Shown here: in pieces, positions 1-9,007 of the stretch | Position numbering within the stretch: the first letter of the stretch is position 1 | Layout of the letters: the number at the start of each line of letters is the position of its first letter | Assembly: GCA_023511915.1 (NCBI GenBank) | Contig: JAIMAN010000024.1 | Location: 1 to 36,456, forward strand | DNA from: Armatimonadota bacterium | GTDB lineage: Bacteria; Armatimonadota; Fimbriimonadia; Fimbriimonadales; GBS-DC | DNA length: 36,456 nucleotides | Reading direction: 5' to 3' | Notes under the pieces: model-generated | Databases searched by the model: none | What the model was told of the DNA's origin: nothing | The model's input: the letters and a program-made list of their open reading frames with translations, nothing else | Made by a program: the position numbers and the translations under genes

Positions 1-1286
<1,286 letters not shown>

Positions 1287-1335
1287 GCGGCAGGAGTCGC
1301 CCCCTGTGCGCCGAAGTATCGACGCGGAGACGACG

Positions 1336-1992
1336 ATGCGAATCCTCTGGGCTGTGGCACTGTGGTGCTTGGCGCTGACCTACGGCGCGCTGGACGCGCA
1401 GGACACAAGGCGCGTGCAGGTCATCAAGCTCTTCAACGGGCGCGACCTGACGGGCTGGAAGGCGTACCTCGCTGACCCGAACGCGAAGATGGACGATGTG
1501 TGGCGCGTGGAGGACGGCATCCTCATCTGCAAGGGCGAGCCGTTGGGCTACATCTACACCGAGCGGGACTTCAAAAACTACATCCTGAAAGTGGAGTGGC
1601 GCTGGGCGCCCGACAAAAAGCCAGGCAATAGCGGTGTGCTGCTGCGCGTACACGGCGAACACAAAATCTGGCCCCGCTCGGTGGAGGCGCAACTGCTGCA
1701 CACCAACGCGGGCGACTTCTGGCTGATTGACGGCGCGCCCCTGCAGACCGACCCCGAATATGTCGACAAAAACGCCGAACGCCACCGCTGGCGCAAAAAG
1801 AGCATGGAGAAGCCCGCGCCCGAGTGGAACCAGTACGAAATCATCGTCTACAACGATCAGGTCATCCTGAAGGTGAACGGCGAGGTGGTCAACGAGGGCA
1901 CGGGCGCGGAGGTACTGGCGGGCAAAATCGCCCTCCAGTCCGAGGGCGGCGAGATTCACTTCCGCAGGGTGGAGTTGATCGAACTGCCGTGA
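1336..1992 (+). CDS. Secreted 3-keto-disaccharide hydrolase-like protein (DUF1080)
   Basis: A 218-residue exported protein of the DUF1080 / 3-keto-glucoside hydrolase family (PF06439), a concanavalin-like jelly roll acting on glycosides outside the cytoplasm. A signal peptide covers about residues 1-21. Family landmarks follow: LFNGRDLTGWK, FKNYILKVEWRW, NSGVLLRV, VEAQLL, and a C-terminal WNQYEIIVYNDQVILKVNG strand pair. I chose ATG 1336 because GGAGA lies 6 nt upstream and it begins the signal peptide; an in-frame GTG at 1306 would put ten charged residues in front. It lies 49 nt after gyrB, possibly as read-through, with no functional link to it. Substrate cannot be told from sequence. Confidence 0.85.
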   Translation: MRILWAVALWCLALTYGALDAQDTRRVQVIKLFNGRDLTGWKAYLADPNAKMDDVWRVEDGILICKGEPLGYIYTERDFKNYILKVEWRWAPDKKPGNSGVLLRVHGEHKIWPRSVEAQLLHTNAGDFWLIDGAPLQTDPEYVDKNAERHRWRKKSMEKPAPEWNQYEIIVYNDQVILKVNGEVVNEGTGAEVLAGKIALQSEGGEIHFRRVELIELP

Positions 1993-2197
1993 GGGGCAGG
2001 CTACGGTTGCTGGGGCGCGTCGAGCAGGGCGGTAATCGCACGCTTGATTGCCGCGACATCTGCCCCGAATCTGGCACTTCTCACGGGCGAATTGACCCCT
2101 GTTTGGCACGCAGTTTGCTGTTTTAGCGTCCGGTTTCTGCGCTGTTTTGAGTCTATTAAGCGCGGAGAGGAAACCTCTCACACTATGGAGGTAAGCA

Positions 2198-3076
2198 ATG
2201 CAGAACAGCAAACTGATCCTGGGTCTTTGCGCCGCACTCGTTGCGGCTTCGGCGTTCGCGCAAGCAACTGTGACTGTCTACTCGCAAAACCCTGCGCCTG
2301 GGGACCAGTTCACAAACCCTGGTCCTACGAATCAGGGAAGCAACTTCGGCAACGCCAACTGGGTTTACAACAACACGCGCGGGGGCGGCAGCGTCGGCAT
2401 CCGCAATAACTACCCGCGCAGCGGCAACGGCTCCGCCTACTTCAACAGCACCAGTGGCAGCGGCAAGGCGGATATCGAGTACTTCTTCGATCCCCAGAAT
2501 TCGGGAGGGAATTTCGTTCCCAACCAGCTAAATCCAAATTCTATTCTCGGAACGCTCAATCAACTCACCCACCTGAGCTACGAGTGGTACCGAGACAGCA
2601 TTTCCACTGCGCCGAATCACCTGCACCCTGTGCTGCGCTTGGGGATCCTGCGTGTGAACCAGGACAACTCCACCAATTTGGGCTATCTCGTCTTCGAGCG
2701 CATCTACAACAATCTCTCTACGCTGACCAACAGCTGGCAGTCGGATGATATTATCGGCAGCAACTACGGGCTATGGGCGACTGCATCGCTGGGCTTCGGC
2801 GACCCGAATCTCAATTTCTATCAAGTGTTCAAGACCATTCCTGACTGGCTGAATGCTGCCAACGCTGCGAACGCAACTCTCTATGTCATCTCTGTCAACG
2901 CAGGGATTGGCTCTGGGTGGAACGGAACCTTCACAGGCGCCGTAGACAACATCACCTTCGGCTTCAACAACACCTACACGACCTACAACTTCGAGGTTGT
3001 CCCAGAGCCTGCGAGCATGGTCGCGCTCGGTTCGGGGCTGATTGGCTTGCTGGGGCTGCGCCGCCGCAAGCGGTAA
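2198..3076 (+). CDS. PEP-CTERM sorting domain protein, secreted
   Basis: A 292-residue exported protein. Residues 1-22 are a signal peptide ending ASAFAQA. The body is rich in Asn, Gly, Ser and aromatic residues and looks like an extracellular beta-rich domain of unknown function. The last 25 residues are a textbook PEP-CTERM signal: VPEPASM, a hydrophobic segment and the basic end GLRRRKR, recognised in known systems by an exosortase at the membrane. No exosortase is in the window. The start is fixed by a strong GGAGGT at 2187-2192. Base composition is less GC-rich than the neighbours, as expected for an Asn-rich surface protein. The 205-bp upstream gap has a possible -10 (TATTAA, about 2154-2159) but no convincing -35. 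Confidence 0.88.
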   Translation: MQNSKLILGLCAALVAASAFAQATVTVYSQNPAPGDQFTNPGPTNQGSNFGNANWVYNNTRGGGSVGIRNNYPRSGNGSAYFNSTSGSGKADIEYFFDPQNSGGNFVPNQLNPNSILGTLNQLTHLSYEWYRDSISTAPNHLHPVLRLGILRVNQDNSTNLGYLVFERIYNNLSTLTNSWQSDDIIGSNYGLWATASLGFGDPNLNFYQVFKTIPDWLNAANAANATLYVISVNAGIGSGWNGTFTGAVDNITFGFNNTYTTYNFEVVPEPASMVALGSGLIGLLGLRRRKR

Positions 3077-3104
3077 ACGCAACCGGTCCTGCCTCTTTCC
3101 ATCG

Positions 3105-3140
3105 CCCCTCGCCCGCGCTGTGGGCGGGGGGATTTCGTTT
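3105..3140 (+). terminator. Probable intrinsic terminator after PEP-CTERM gene
   Basis: A 10-bp GC-rich stem (3105-3114 with 3122-3131, one G-T pair, 7-nt loop) is followed by ATTTCGTTT. It lies 28 nt after the stop codon and before pdxH. This is the only hairpin in the window with a moderate T-rich tail. Confidence 0.55.
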
Positions 3141-3180
3141 ATGGGGTAAGATTCCGTGCAGTTCGTATGGGGTACGCGCT

Positions 3181-3816
3181 ATGATCGAGGATATTCGCAA
3201 GAGCTATGAGTTGAGCGAGTTGACCGAAGCGGCGGCGGGCGACGACCCGTTTGCGCTGTTGCGCCGCTGGCTGGACGACGCGCTGCAGGCGAACCTGATA
3301 GAGCCGAATGCGATGTGCTTGGCGACGGTGGACGAGCAGGGCAATCCCGACGCGCGGTTCGTGCTGCTGCGCGGTCTGGACGATTCGGGGCTGGTGTTCT
3401 ACACGAACGGCAACAGCGCGAAGGGCAGGCAACTAACGCATCGCCCGTATGCGACGCTGGTGTTCTGGTGGGGCGCGCTGGAGCGACAGATACGGCTGCG
3501 CGGGCGCATCGAGCAGGTGAGCGACGCGGAGGCGAACGCCTACTTCGCGCGTCGCCCGCGCGGGCATCAACTCGCAGCGTGGGTCTCGCCCCAGAGCGAG
3601 CCGATTCCGAGCCGTGAGTGGCTGGAGCAGCGCGCCGCTGAGGTGGAGCGCGAGTTCGAAGGGCGCGAAGTGCCCCGCCCGCCCTACTGGACGGGCTACA
3701 GGCTCATCCCCGACGCGATCGAGTTCTGGCAGGGGCGTCGCAACCGCCTGCACGATCGGATTCTGTTCACGCGCCAGCCTGACGGTGGGTGGGCGCGGGT
3801 GCGACTTGCGCCTTAG
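3181..3816 (+). CDS. pdxH: Pyridoxamine 5'-phosphate oxidase
   Basis: FMN enzyme that oxidises pyridoxine/pyridoxamine 5'-phosphate to pyridoxal 5'-phosphate, the last step of PLP salvage. 211 residues, the usual family length. Landmarks: MCLATVDEQGNPDARFVLLRG (FMN/substrate strand), FYTNGNSAKGRQL, ATLVFWWGALERQIRLRG, the YFARRPRGHQLAAWVSPQS segment, PPYWTGYRLIPDAIEFWQG, and the conserved end RNRLHDR...RVRLAP. The frame is open upstream, but ATG 3181 matches the normal N-terminus (IRKSYELSELTE). The PLP produced would serve, among others, the alanine racemase encoded at 7660-8937. Confidence 0.95.
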   Translation: MIEDIRKSYELSELTEAAAGDDPFALLRRWLDDALQANLIEPNAMCLATVDEQGNPDARFVLLRGLDDSGLVFYTNGNSAKGRQLTHRPYATLVFWWGALERQIRLRGRIEQVSDAEANAYFARRPRGHQLAAWVSPQSEPIPSREWLEQRAAEVEREFEGREVPRPPYWTGYRLIPDAIEFWQGRRNRLHDRILFTRQPDGGWARVRLAP

Positions 3817-3820
3817 AGAA

Positions 3821-3852
3821 AGCGGGGCACGGCGGTGTCGCCATGTCCCGCT
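3821..3852. terminator. Hairpin between convergent pdxH and chemoreceptor remnant
   Basis: A 14-bp stem with one mismatch (3821-3834 with 3839-3852, loop GTGT) sits 4 nt after the pdxH stop and 28 nt beyond the end of the opposing gene. There is no T-tract on either side, so it may act as a bidirectional terminator or as an mRNA 3'-end stabiliser. Confidence 0.5.
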
Positions 3853-3880
3853 TGACTGGAGGCAGAAGGAAGACCTTGTG

Positions 3881-4746
3881 TTAAGCCGCGACTGCTGAGC
3901 GCTCTTGCGCCCTATTGAAGTAGCGCAGTATCTCTCGCAGGGAGTTCGCGGTCTCCTTCAGTTGCGTTGCCCACTGCGCGACTTGTTCCACCTGCGCTGC
4001 CACTTGCTGGGTAGACGCGCTGACTTCTTGAGTCGCGGCGCTGGTCTGCTCGCTTGCGCTGGCGACCTCCTCGACGGCATCGCGCACGACTGCAGCGTTC
4101 TCGTCCATGCGCTGTGCCACCGACTGGTACTGAACGACAATGTCTTGCACCTGTTGCACTGCCGCCACCAGCTCCTGCTCAAACTGGGCGACGGAGGTTT
4201 GCATCGACTGGACGGCAGCGCTGACGACATTCTGAATTTCCGTCACGATTCGTCCAACATCTTTGGCGGATTGAGCGGATCGCTCAGCAAGTTGTTGCAC
4301 CTCTTTGGCGACGACGGCGAACCCGCGTCCTGATACAGTGCGTAGGAACCGAGGTACCACTTCATCGGCAGGTTGATCTCGTTGTGGATATAACCAATGC
4401 GGAGTCGTTTTTCCAGAAACGCTGATCCGAAGTCGCCGCCGCGTTTCGCTTCACGGAAAATCTCGAGAAAGTACTGGAGCTGCGCCTGCTCCAAGCGTTG
4501 TCGCAAGGTAGAGAGGGATATCCCCCGTTGCTGGGCATACTGGTTGAAAAAGTAGGCTGTCTCAGGGAACTGGAACTGGAAGTCGTAGAACTCGCGGACA
4601 AGTTGGGGAGCGACTTGTTCCATGTGCTCGCTTACTGCGCACAGCGCTTGTACCCGCTCTGGGGTGATTCGCAAGAATTGCTTCCGTAGCGCCAACCCTT
4701 GCTCCGTAATGTGGAGCGAACCGCCGATGCTCTGTGCTGTATGCAT
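3881..4746 (-). pseudogene. Globin-coupled chemoreceptor, broken by internal deletion and frameshift
   Basis: From ATG 4746, with AGGAGGT about 10 nt upstream, the frame encodes a protoglobin-type sensor globin: LRITPERVQALCAVSEHM, YFFNQYAQQRGISLSTLRQR, and the haem proximal His (about residue 121) in RIGYIHNEINLPMKWYLGSY. Near 4325-4345 the coding sense jumps to another frame that reads GRGFAVVAKEVQQLAERS and the rest of a methyl-accepting signalling domain (QMDEN-type coiled coil, ending at 3881). Intact globin-coupled sensors have over 100 residues of linker and the first half of the signalling hairpin between these points; here they are missing. The span (866 nt) is not a multiple of three. 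It would originally have sensed O2 or redox and signalled to CheA. Either real gene decay or an assembly collapse. Confidence 0.75.
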
Positions 4747-4904
4747 GTTTACCTTACCTCCTGGCTTGGTCGGACATGCTGGGTTCAGCGTCGCACCAAA
4801 CCAGCAATTATTTTGGAGATGTCATGCCCTATCTTTAGGGGGTAAGTGGGGCTTTGCAGCCTAAAACCCAAGAATTGTGCGCTTTCTGTAGCACACAAGG
4901 AATC

Positions 4905-5414
4905 TCAATCCTCTTGAGGCTTCTCAGGCAGCTCCTCCAGGCTGTTCAGCCCGAAGTAGTGCAAGAACTGGGGGGTGATGCCGTAGAGGGCGGGCTTGCC
5001 GGGGGCGTCTTTGCGTCCGACCTCTTGAATCAGCCCGCGGGCAAGCAGTTGGCGCACGGTGTGGCTGCTGTCTACGCCGCGCAGGGCATCAATCTGCGCT
5101 TGGGTGACAGGCTGTTCGTAGGCGATAATCGCGAGCGTCTCCAACGCGGCGCGGGAGAGCCGTTTCTGCGGCGGGTTCAGCAGGCGGGCGATGTAGAAGG
5201 CGTATTCGGGCTTCGTGGCGAGTTGGTAGCCGCCTGCTATGGCGACGAGTTGAACCGCGCCCCGCGCCGCCAGTTCCTCCTGCAGCGCACGCAGGGCAGC
5301 CTCTACCGCTTCGGCGGGTTCGCCCGTCGCCTCGCACAGCGTCTGCACGCTCAGCGGCGCATCCGCCACGAACAGCAGCGCGTGCAGCACATCCTTCAGG
5401 TCTGGCTCTGGCAT
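4905..5414 (-). CDS. scpB: Segregation and condensation protein B
   Basis: Kleisin-associated winged-helix protein of the SMC-ScpAB condensin, needed for chromosome segregation. 169 residues from ATG 5414 (MPEPDLKDVLHALLFVADAPLS). Typical motifs: tandem winged helices, VAIAGGYQLATKPEY, LSRAALETLAIIAYEQPVTQAQIDALRGVDSS, LLARGLIQEVGRKDAPGKPALYGITPQFL. The frame is open further upstream, but the homologous region begins at this Met. A TATACG box lies 7 nt before it, in line with the close -10 boxes seen elsewhere here. It diverges from the Uma2 gene. scpA and smc are not in the window. Confidence 0.93.
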   Translation of the reverse strand: MPEPDLKDVLHALLFVADAPLSVQTLCEATGEPAEAVEAALRALQEELAARGAVQLVAIAGGYQLATKPEYAFYIARLLNPPQKRLSRAALETLAIIAYEQPVTQAQIDALRGVDSSHTVRQLLARGLIQEVGRKDAPGKPALYGITPQFLHYFGLNSLEELPEKPQED

Positions 5415-5461
5415 CACAGGGCGTATACGCCGCGCAGAGGGGCTTTCCTGCTTGCGCGGGG

Positions 5462-5467
5462 TATACT
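5462..5467 (+). promoter_or_regulatory. -10 box of the Uma2 gene
   Basis: TATACT preceded by GGGG, 7 nt before GTG 5475. No clear -35 is visible. Divergent to the scpB promoter. Confidence 0.4.
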
Positions 5468-5474
5468 GCAGGCG

Positions 5475-6034
5475 GTGAGGACGATGCCTACAGCGACGGC
5501 GCGCCCCCGACGCAAACGGCTTACGGAGCGCGAACTGCTCCAGATGCCCAGCGACGGACGCAAGTACGAACTGGTGAACGGGCGGCTGCAGATTGTGCCC
5601 ACAGCGCACGACACGGCGAGATTGTGAGCAACCTGATTGGGCGATTGCACACCGCGAAGACGCCGACGGTCGCGCTCTACAGCGAGGCGGTCGGGTTCCG
5701 CATGCGCAGCGGAAACATCCGCAGTCCCGACGCTTCCGTAATGCGTCGCGAGCGACTGCCCGACGGCGTCTCGCCCGACGAGTTCATCGACGGCGCGCCC
5801 GACCTTGCTGTAGAGGTCGTCTCGCCGTCCGAGCGCGCCGCCAAACTGCTGCAAAAGGTCGCCGAATACTTCGAGTCGGGCGCGCAGGAGGTGTGGCTAT
5901 TGCTGCCCGACCGCCGACAGGTGTACCGCTACCGCACGCCGCTGGAGGTACAGACGCTTGAGGCTGACGACACGCTCACAGGGGGCGAGTTGCTGCCCGA
6001 GTTTCGCGTGCGCGTGGGTGAGTTGTTCGAATAG
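5475..6034 (+). pseudogene. Uma2 family nuclease, single-base frameshift
   Basis: Uma2 proteins are PD-(D/E)XK-fold, putative restriction-like nucleases of unknown role. The first frame gives LTERELLQMPSDGRKYELVNGRLQIVP, the usual N-terminus, and runs into a stop at 5625-5627. The second frame continues the family: GEIVSNLIGRL, SGNIRSPDASVM, the catalytic-core string PDLAVEVVSPSE, then KLLQKVAEYFESGAQEVWLLLP. One missing base near 5612-5615 explains it: 560 nt observed versus 561 for an intact 187-codon gene. Start is GTG 5475 (7 nt from a -10 box) or ATG 5484. Real mutation or sequencing error cannot be told apart. Confidence 0.8.
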
Positions 6035-6037
6035 CGT

Positions 6038-6763
6038 TTATTCGCGCTGGGCGACGGCGACGAGGCTCACCCCGAAGGGCAATCGGCGGCGCAGCAGGTA
6101 GCGCGTCTCCCAGTCCTGCAGGCGGATGAGCGCGCGGTTCAGCCAGCGGGGGAGGGGCATCACGGTCGCGGCGGGCGCGCCAGGGCGCAGCCGATCGAGC
6201 CAGCGCATCAGCGCAATCGCGGGCAGCAGCGCGCCGAGCGCATACGAGAGCCGCTGCACCTGAAAGCCCGCCTCGCACAGCCGCGCCTGCAGCATGCGCG
6301 CCGTGTAGCGACGATAGTGCGCCAGCGCGACATCGTGCTTGCTCCACAGCCACGAGTAGGCGGGTACGCTCACAATCAGATAGCCGCCCACCTGCAGCAC
6401 GCGATGCAACTCGCGCAACGCAGGGCGCTCGTCGGGCAGGTGTTCCAGCACATCGAGCGCGAAGGCGACCTGAAAGCACGCGCTGGCGAACGGCAGCGTC
6501 TCCAGCCGCGCCTGCACGACGGTCAGCGCGCCCCGCTGGCGCGTGAGGCAAAGCGCCTCGCGCTCCACATCCACCCCGACAGCGACGCCGCGGGCGTGCA
6601 ACTCGCGCAGCAGCGCGCCCGTGCCGCAGCCCGCATCCAGCATCCGCCCCGTGATTTCGGGCAGGTGCGCCTGCAGCAACGCCTGCGCTAGCCGCCGACG
6701 CGCCACAAACCACCAGTAGTCCCCCTCCCACTGGAACATCCGCTGGTACTCTTGGGGTTGCAT
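6038..6763 (-). CDS. Class I SAM-dependent methyltransferase (Methyltransf_11 type)
   Basis: 241 residues. N-terminal WEGDYWWFVARRRL is common in glycan/lipid-associated methyltransferases. SAM motif I is MLDAGCGTGALL (about 41-52), then the acidic VGVDVE strand and the post-motif FALDVLEHLPDERPALRELHRVLQVGG. The C-terminal half has hydrophobic helices and many Arg residues, suggesting membrane association. Its start is 2 nt after the folD stop, so the two are co-transcribed and probably coupled. Substrate is unknown; nothing links it to folate beyond the operon. Confidence 0.82.
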   Translation of the reverse strand: MQPQEYQRMFQWEGDYWWFVARRRLAQALLQAHLPEITGRMLDAGCGTGALLRELHARGVAVGVDVEREALCLTRQRGALTVVQARLETLPFASACFQVAFALDVLEHLPDERPALRELHRVLQVGGYLIVSVPAYSWLWSKHDVALAHYRRYTARMLQARLCEAGFQVQRLSYALGALLPAIALMRWLDRLRPGAPAATVMPLPRWLNRALIRLQDWETRYLLRRRLPFGVSLVAVAQRE

Positions 6764-6765
6764 CG

Positions 6766-7650
6766 TTAGCCGTAGCGTTCCGCCGCCTCGACGGTATTGT
6801 GCAGCAGCATCGCGACAGTCATCGGTCCGACCCCGCCAGGCACGGGCGTTATCGCCGACGCGACCTGCGCAGCGGAGTCAAACGCCACATCGCCCACATC
6901 GCCTGTGCGCCCCTCCACGCGGTTGTAGCCCGCGTCGATGACGATTGCGCTGGGCTTGAGCATCTCGCCCGTGATGAACTCGGGCTTGCCGACCGCCGCC
7001 ACGAGGATGTCCGCTTGGCGCGTGAGGCTCGCCAAATCGCGCGTGCGCGAGTGGCATATTGTCACGGTAGCGTTGCGATTGAGCAGCATCAGCGCCATCG
7101 GCTTGCCCAGAATCACGCTGCGCCCGACCACGACGGCATGCTTGCCCTCAATCGGCAGCCCGTAGGCGTCCAGCAGACGGATGATGCCCAGTGGGGTACA
7201 CGCGCCGAACGCAGGCTCGCCCGCAACCAGCGCGCCCAGCGAGTAGGGCGTGATGCCGTCCACATCCTTGCGCGGGTCTAACCGTCGCAGCAGCGCAGGC
7301 TCGTCCAGCGGCGCGGGCACAGGGTGCTGAATCAACACCCCATGCACGCTGGGGTCGGCGTTCCAAGCGTCCAGTTGCGCCTCCAGTTCCGCCTGCGCGA
7401 CGCTTGCGGGGAAGTGGCGCACGATGGAGCGGATGCCGACCGATTCGCACGCTTTGGCTTTGGTGCGCACATAGGTGTGCGAGGCGGGGTCGTCGCCGAC
7501 GAGCATCACGGCGAGGCAGGGGGTAATGCCGCGTGCGTGCAGGGCGGCGACGCGGGTTGCAAGCGACTCGCGGATCAGCTGTGCGACGCGCTTGCCGTCC
7601 AGCAGCAGCGCGTTCGTGTTCGGCACATAGGTGCGTGGCAGGCTCTCCAT
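6766..7650 (-). CDS. folD: Methylenetetrahydrofolate dehydrogenase / cyclohydrolase
   Basis: Bifunctional enzyme converting 5,10-methylene-THF to 10-formyl-THF with NADP. 294 residues. Active-site Tyr60 and Lys64 lie in SHTYVRTKAKACESVG. LIQHPVP stands where most family members have a VQLPLP-like motif. DPRKDVDGI, the nucleotide-binding VVGRSVILGKPMALMLL, and TPVPGGVGPMTVAML are all present. ATG 7650 lies 8 nt after a TATAAT box with no Shine-Dalgarno, so the mRNA may be leaderless. That -10 overlaps the alr stop codon (TAA at 7660-7662), so folD has its own promoter inside the end of alr. Confidence 0.95.
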   Translation of the reverse strand: MESLPRTYVPNTNALLLDGKRVAQLIRESLATRVAALHARGITPCLAVMLVGDDPASHTYVRTKAKACESVGIRSIVRHFPASVAQAELEAQLDAWNADPSVHGVLIQHPVPAPLDEPALLRRLDPRKDVDGITPYSLGALVAGEPAFGACTPLGIIRLLDAYGLPIEGKHAVVVGRSVILGKPMALMLLNRNATVTICHSRTRDLASLTRQADILVAAVGKPEFITGEMLKPSAIVIDAGYNRVEGRTGDVGDVAFDSAAQVASAITPVPGGVGPMTVAMLLHNTVEAAERYG

Positions 7651-7658
7651 CGCGCGGG

Positions 7659-7664
7659 ATTATA
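7659..7664 (-). promoter_or_regulatory. -10 box of folD overlapping alr stop
   Basis: TATAAT on the minus strand, preceded by CAGG, 8 nt before the folD ATG. The TAA stop of alr lies inside the box. No convincing -35. Confidence 0.5.
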
Positions 7665-8937
7665 CCTGCGGGCGCGCGACACGCCTGCCTATGCGCGTCG
7701 TCAGTTCGTGCGGGGTGGTCTCCAGCAGGCGGGCGAGCGTTTCGACGCGCACGGATGCCGCGCCGTCCTGCCCAATCAGCGTCGCCACATCACCGACCTG
7801 CACTTCGGGCAGGTCGGTCGCGTCCACCATCAGCATATCCATGCACACGCGCCCGATTTGGGGCACGAGTTTGCCGCGCAGGGCAATCGGGGCGCGGTTC
7901 GTCAGCCCGATGGGGTAGCCATCGGCGTAGCCAACGCTGAGCGTGGCGACGCGCGTCGGGCGTGCAGCGCGGAACCGTGCGCCGTAGCTGACGCCCTGTC
8001 CCTTCGGGATTGTGCGCACGGAAATCACCCGTGCCCGCCAGCTTAGCACGGGGCGCAGCTGGGCGCACAGCGGGTGCGACTCCAGTCCCGTCGGCGCAAT
8101 GCCGTACAGCAGCAGCCCACAGCGCACGGCGTCCAGCAGACTGTCGGGCGCGGTGAGCAGTCCTGCGCTGGCGGCGGCGTGCAACGGCGTTTCGGGGAAG
8201 CCCCCCGCCCGCAGGCGACGCACGCCCTCCAGAAACATGCGCAGCTGCTCCGCCGTGAACTCAGGGTCGCTGTCCGCGCAGGCGAAGTGCGTGAAGACGC
8301 TTTGCCATGCGAGGGGAGCGTTTGAGTTGACCCCCCTCCTTAAGGTTCCCCCCGCTTCGCGAGGGGAACCGTGCGCGGGGGCGGTTCGCCCCACCCCGTG
8401 AGGGGAAACAGACGGGGCTTCGGTTCCCCCTGCTTGCAGGGGGAACCTGAAGGAGGGGGTCAGGAAATCGGGAACACGGGACTGCTCCAGAAAGCGTGGA
8501 ATCTCCTCCAGCGTTAGCCCCAGTCGGCTCATGCCCGTGTCCAGCTCCAGATGCACGGGCAGGGCGCGTCCGAGCTGCTGGGCGGTTTTGTATGCCCGCG
8601 CGTAGCCCTCCAGCGAGTCGATGACGCCCTCGACGGCGTACTCGGCGGCGGTGCGCCACTCGTCGGGCGAGGTTGGGGGGTAGAGCGTCATCAGGCGGAA
8701 GGCGCGCTGAGGCAGGGCTTCGCGTAGGGTAATGGCTTCGTCAAGGCTTGCCACGATGAAGTGCGCCACGCCCGCCTGCAGCAGCGCGTCGGTCGCTTGC
8801 ACCGCGCCGTGCCCGTAGGCGTCCGCCTTGACCACTGCCCACAGGGTGCGCTTCGCGCCGATGTAGTCTTGCACGGCACGCGCGTTGTGGCGCAGTGCGT
8901 CCCAGTCCAGCTCCAGCCAGTTCGGAGGTGTGTGCAT
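7660..8937 (-). CDS. alr: Alanine racemase with in-frame palindromic-element insertion
   Basis: PLP enzyme making D-alanine for peptidoglycan. 425 residues, about 45 longer than the family norm. PLP Lys38 is in VVKADAYGHG; LELDTGMSRLGL, VFTHFACADSD, the second catalytic Tyr318 (GVSYGARFRA), SVGYADGYP and IGRVCMDMLMVD are all present, so the catalytic set is complete. Residues about 159-204, between FLEQSRVPD and NAPLAWQSVFTHFA, are encoded by a 135-bp palindromic repeat (8328-8462) that keeps the frame and is rich in Pro, Gly, Ala and Arg. ATG 8937 lies 9 nt after TATCCT with no Shine-Dalgarno. Probably functional if the extra loop is tolerated. Confidence 0.93.
   Translation of the reverse strand: MHTPPNWLELDWDALRHNARAVQDYIGAKRTLWAVVKADAYGHGAVQATDALLQAGVAHFIVASLDEAITLREALPQRAFRLMTLYPPTSPDEWRTAAEYAVEGVIDSLEGYARAYKTAQQLGRALPVHLELDTGMSRLGLTLEEIPRFLEQSRVPDFLTPSFRFPLQAGGTEAPSVSPHGVGRTAPAHGSPREAGGTLRRGVNSNAPLAWQSVFTHFACADSDPEFTAEQLRMFLEGVRRLRAGGFPETPLHAAASAGLLTAPDSLLDAVRCGLLLYGIAPTGLESHPLCAQLRPVLSWRARVISVRTIPKGQGVSYGARFRAARPTRVATLSVGYADGYPIGLTNRAPIALRGKLVPQIGRVCMDMLMVDATDLPEVQVGDVATLIGQDGAASVRVETLARLLETTPHELTTRIGRRVARPQV
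8328..8462. repeat. 135-bp palindromic (REP/MITE-like) element inside alr
   Basis: Terminal inverted repeats: TGACCCCCCTCCTT at 8328-8341 and its near-complement at 8449-8462 (one C/G fewer). Inside are two GGTTCCCC...GGGGAACC hairpins (8344-8370 and 8422-8447) flanking GC-rich spacer. The 8344-8370 hairpin is nearly the reverse complement of the 28-bp palindrome at 36429-36456. Length 135 is divisible by three and the alr frame is kept. Confidence 0.85.
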
Positions 8938-8946
8938 CTCGGCAGA

Positions 8947-8952
8947 AGGATA
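8947..8952 (-). promoter_or_regulatory. -10 box of alr
   Basis: TATCCT on the minus strand preceded by GAGG, 9 nt before the alr ATG. No Shine-Dalgarno between. The 70-bp gap upstream also holds a second GGATACC copy (minus strand). Confidence 0.4.
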
Positions 8953-9007
8953 CCTCGCAGCGAGCTACTTTGGCGTGCGTAACGAGGGGTTGCGCTAAGG
9001 TATCCCC

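Noticed and set aside
2004-2090. Short minus-strand frame ending GADVAAIKRAITALLDAPQQP-like sequence (end of a lost gene?)
   Set aside because: About 20 plausible residues but no upstream homologous region or start; could be chance.
4830-4845. CCCTA / TAGGG mini-palindrome upstream of the chemoreceptor as a flagellar-type promoter or riboswitch
   Set aside because: 5-bp arms only and no match to a sigma-28 consensus or a known riboswitch core.
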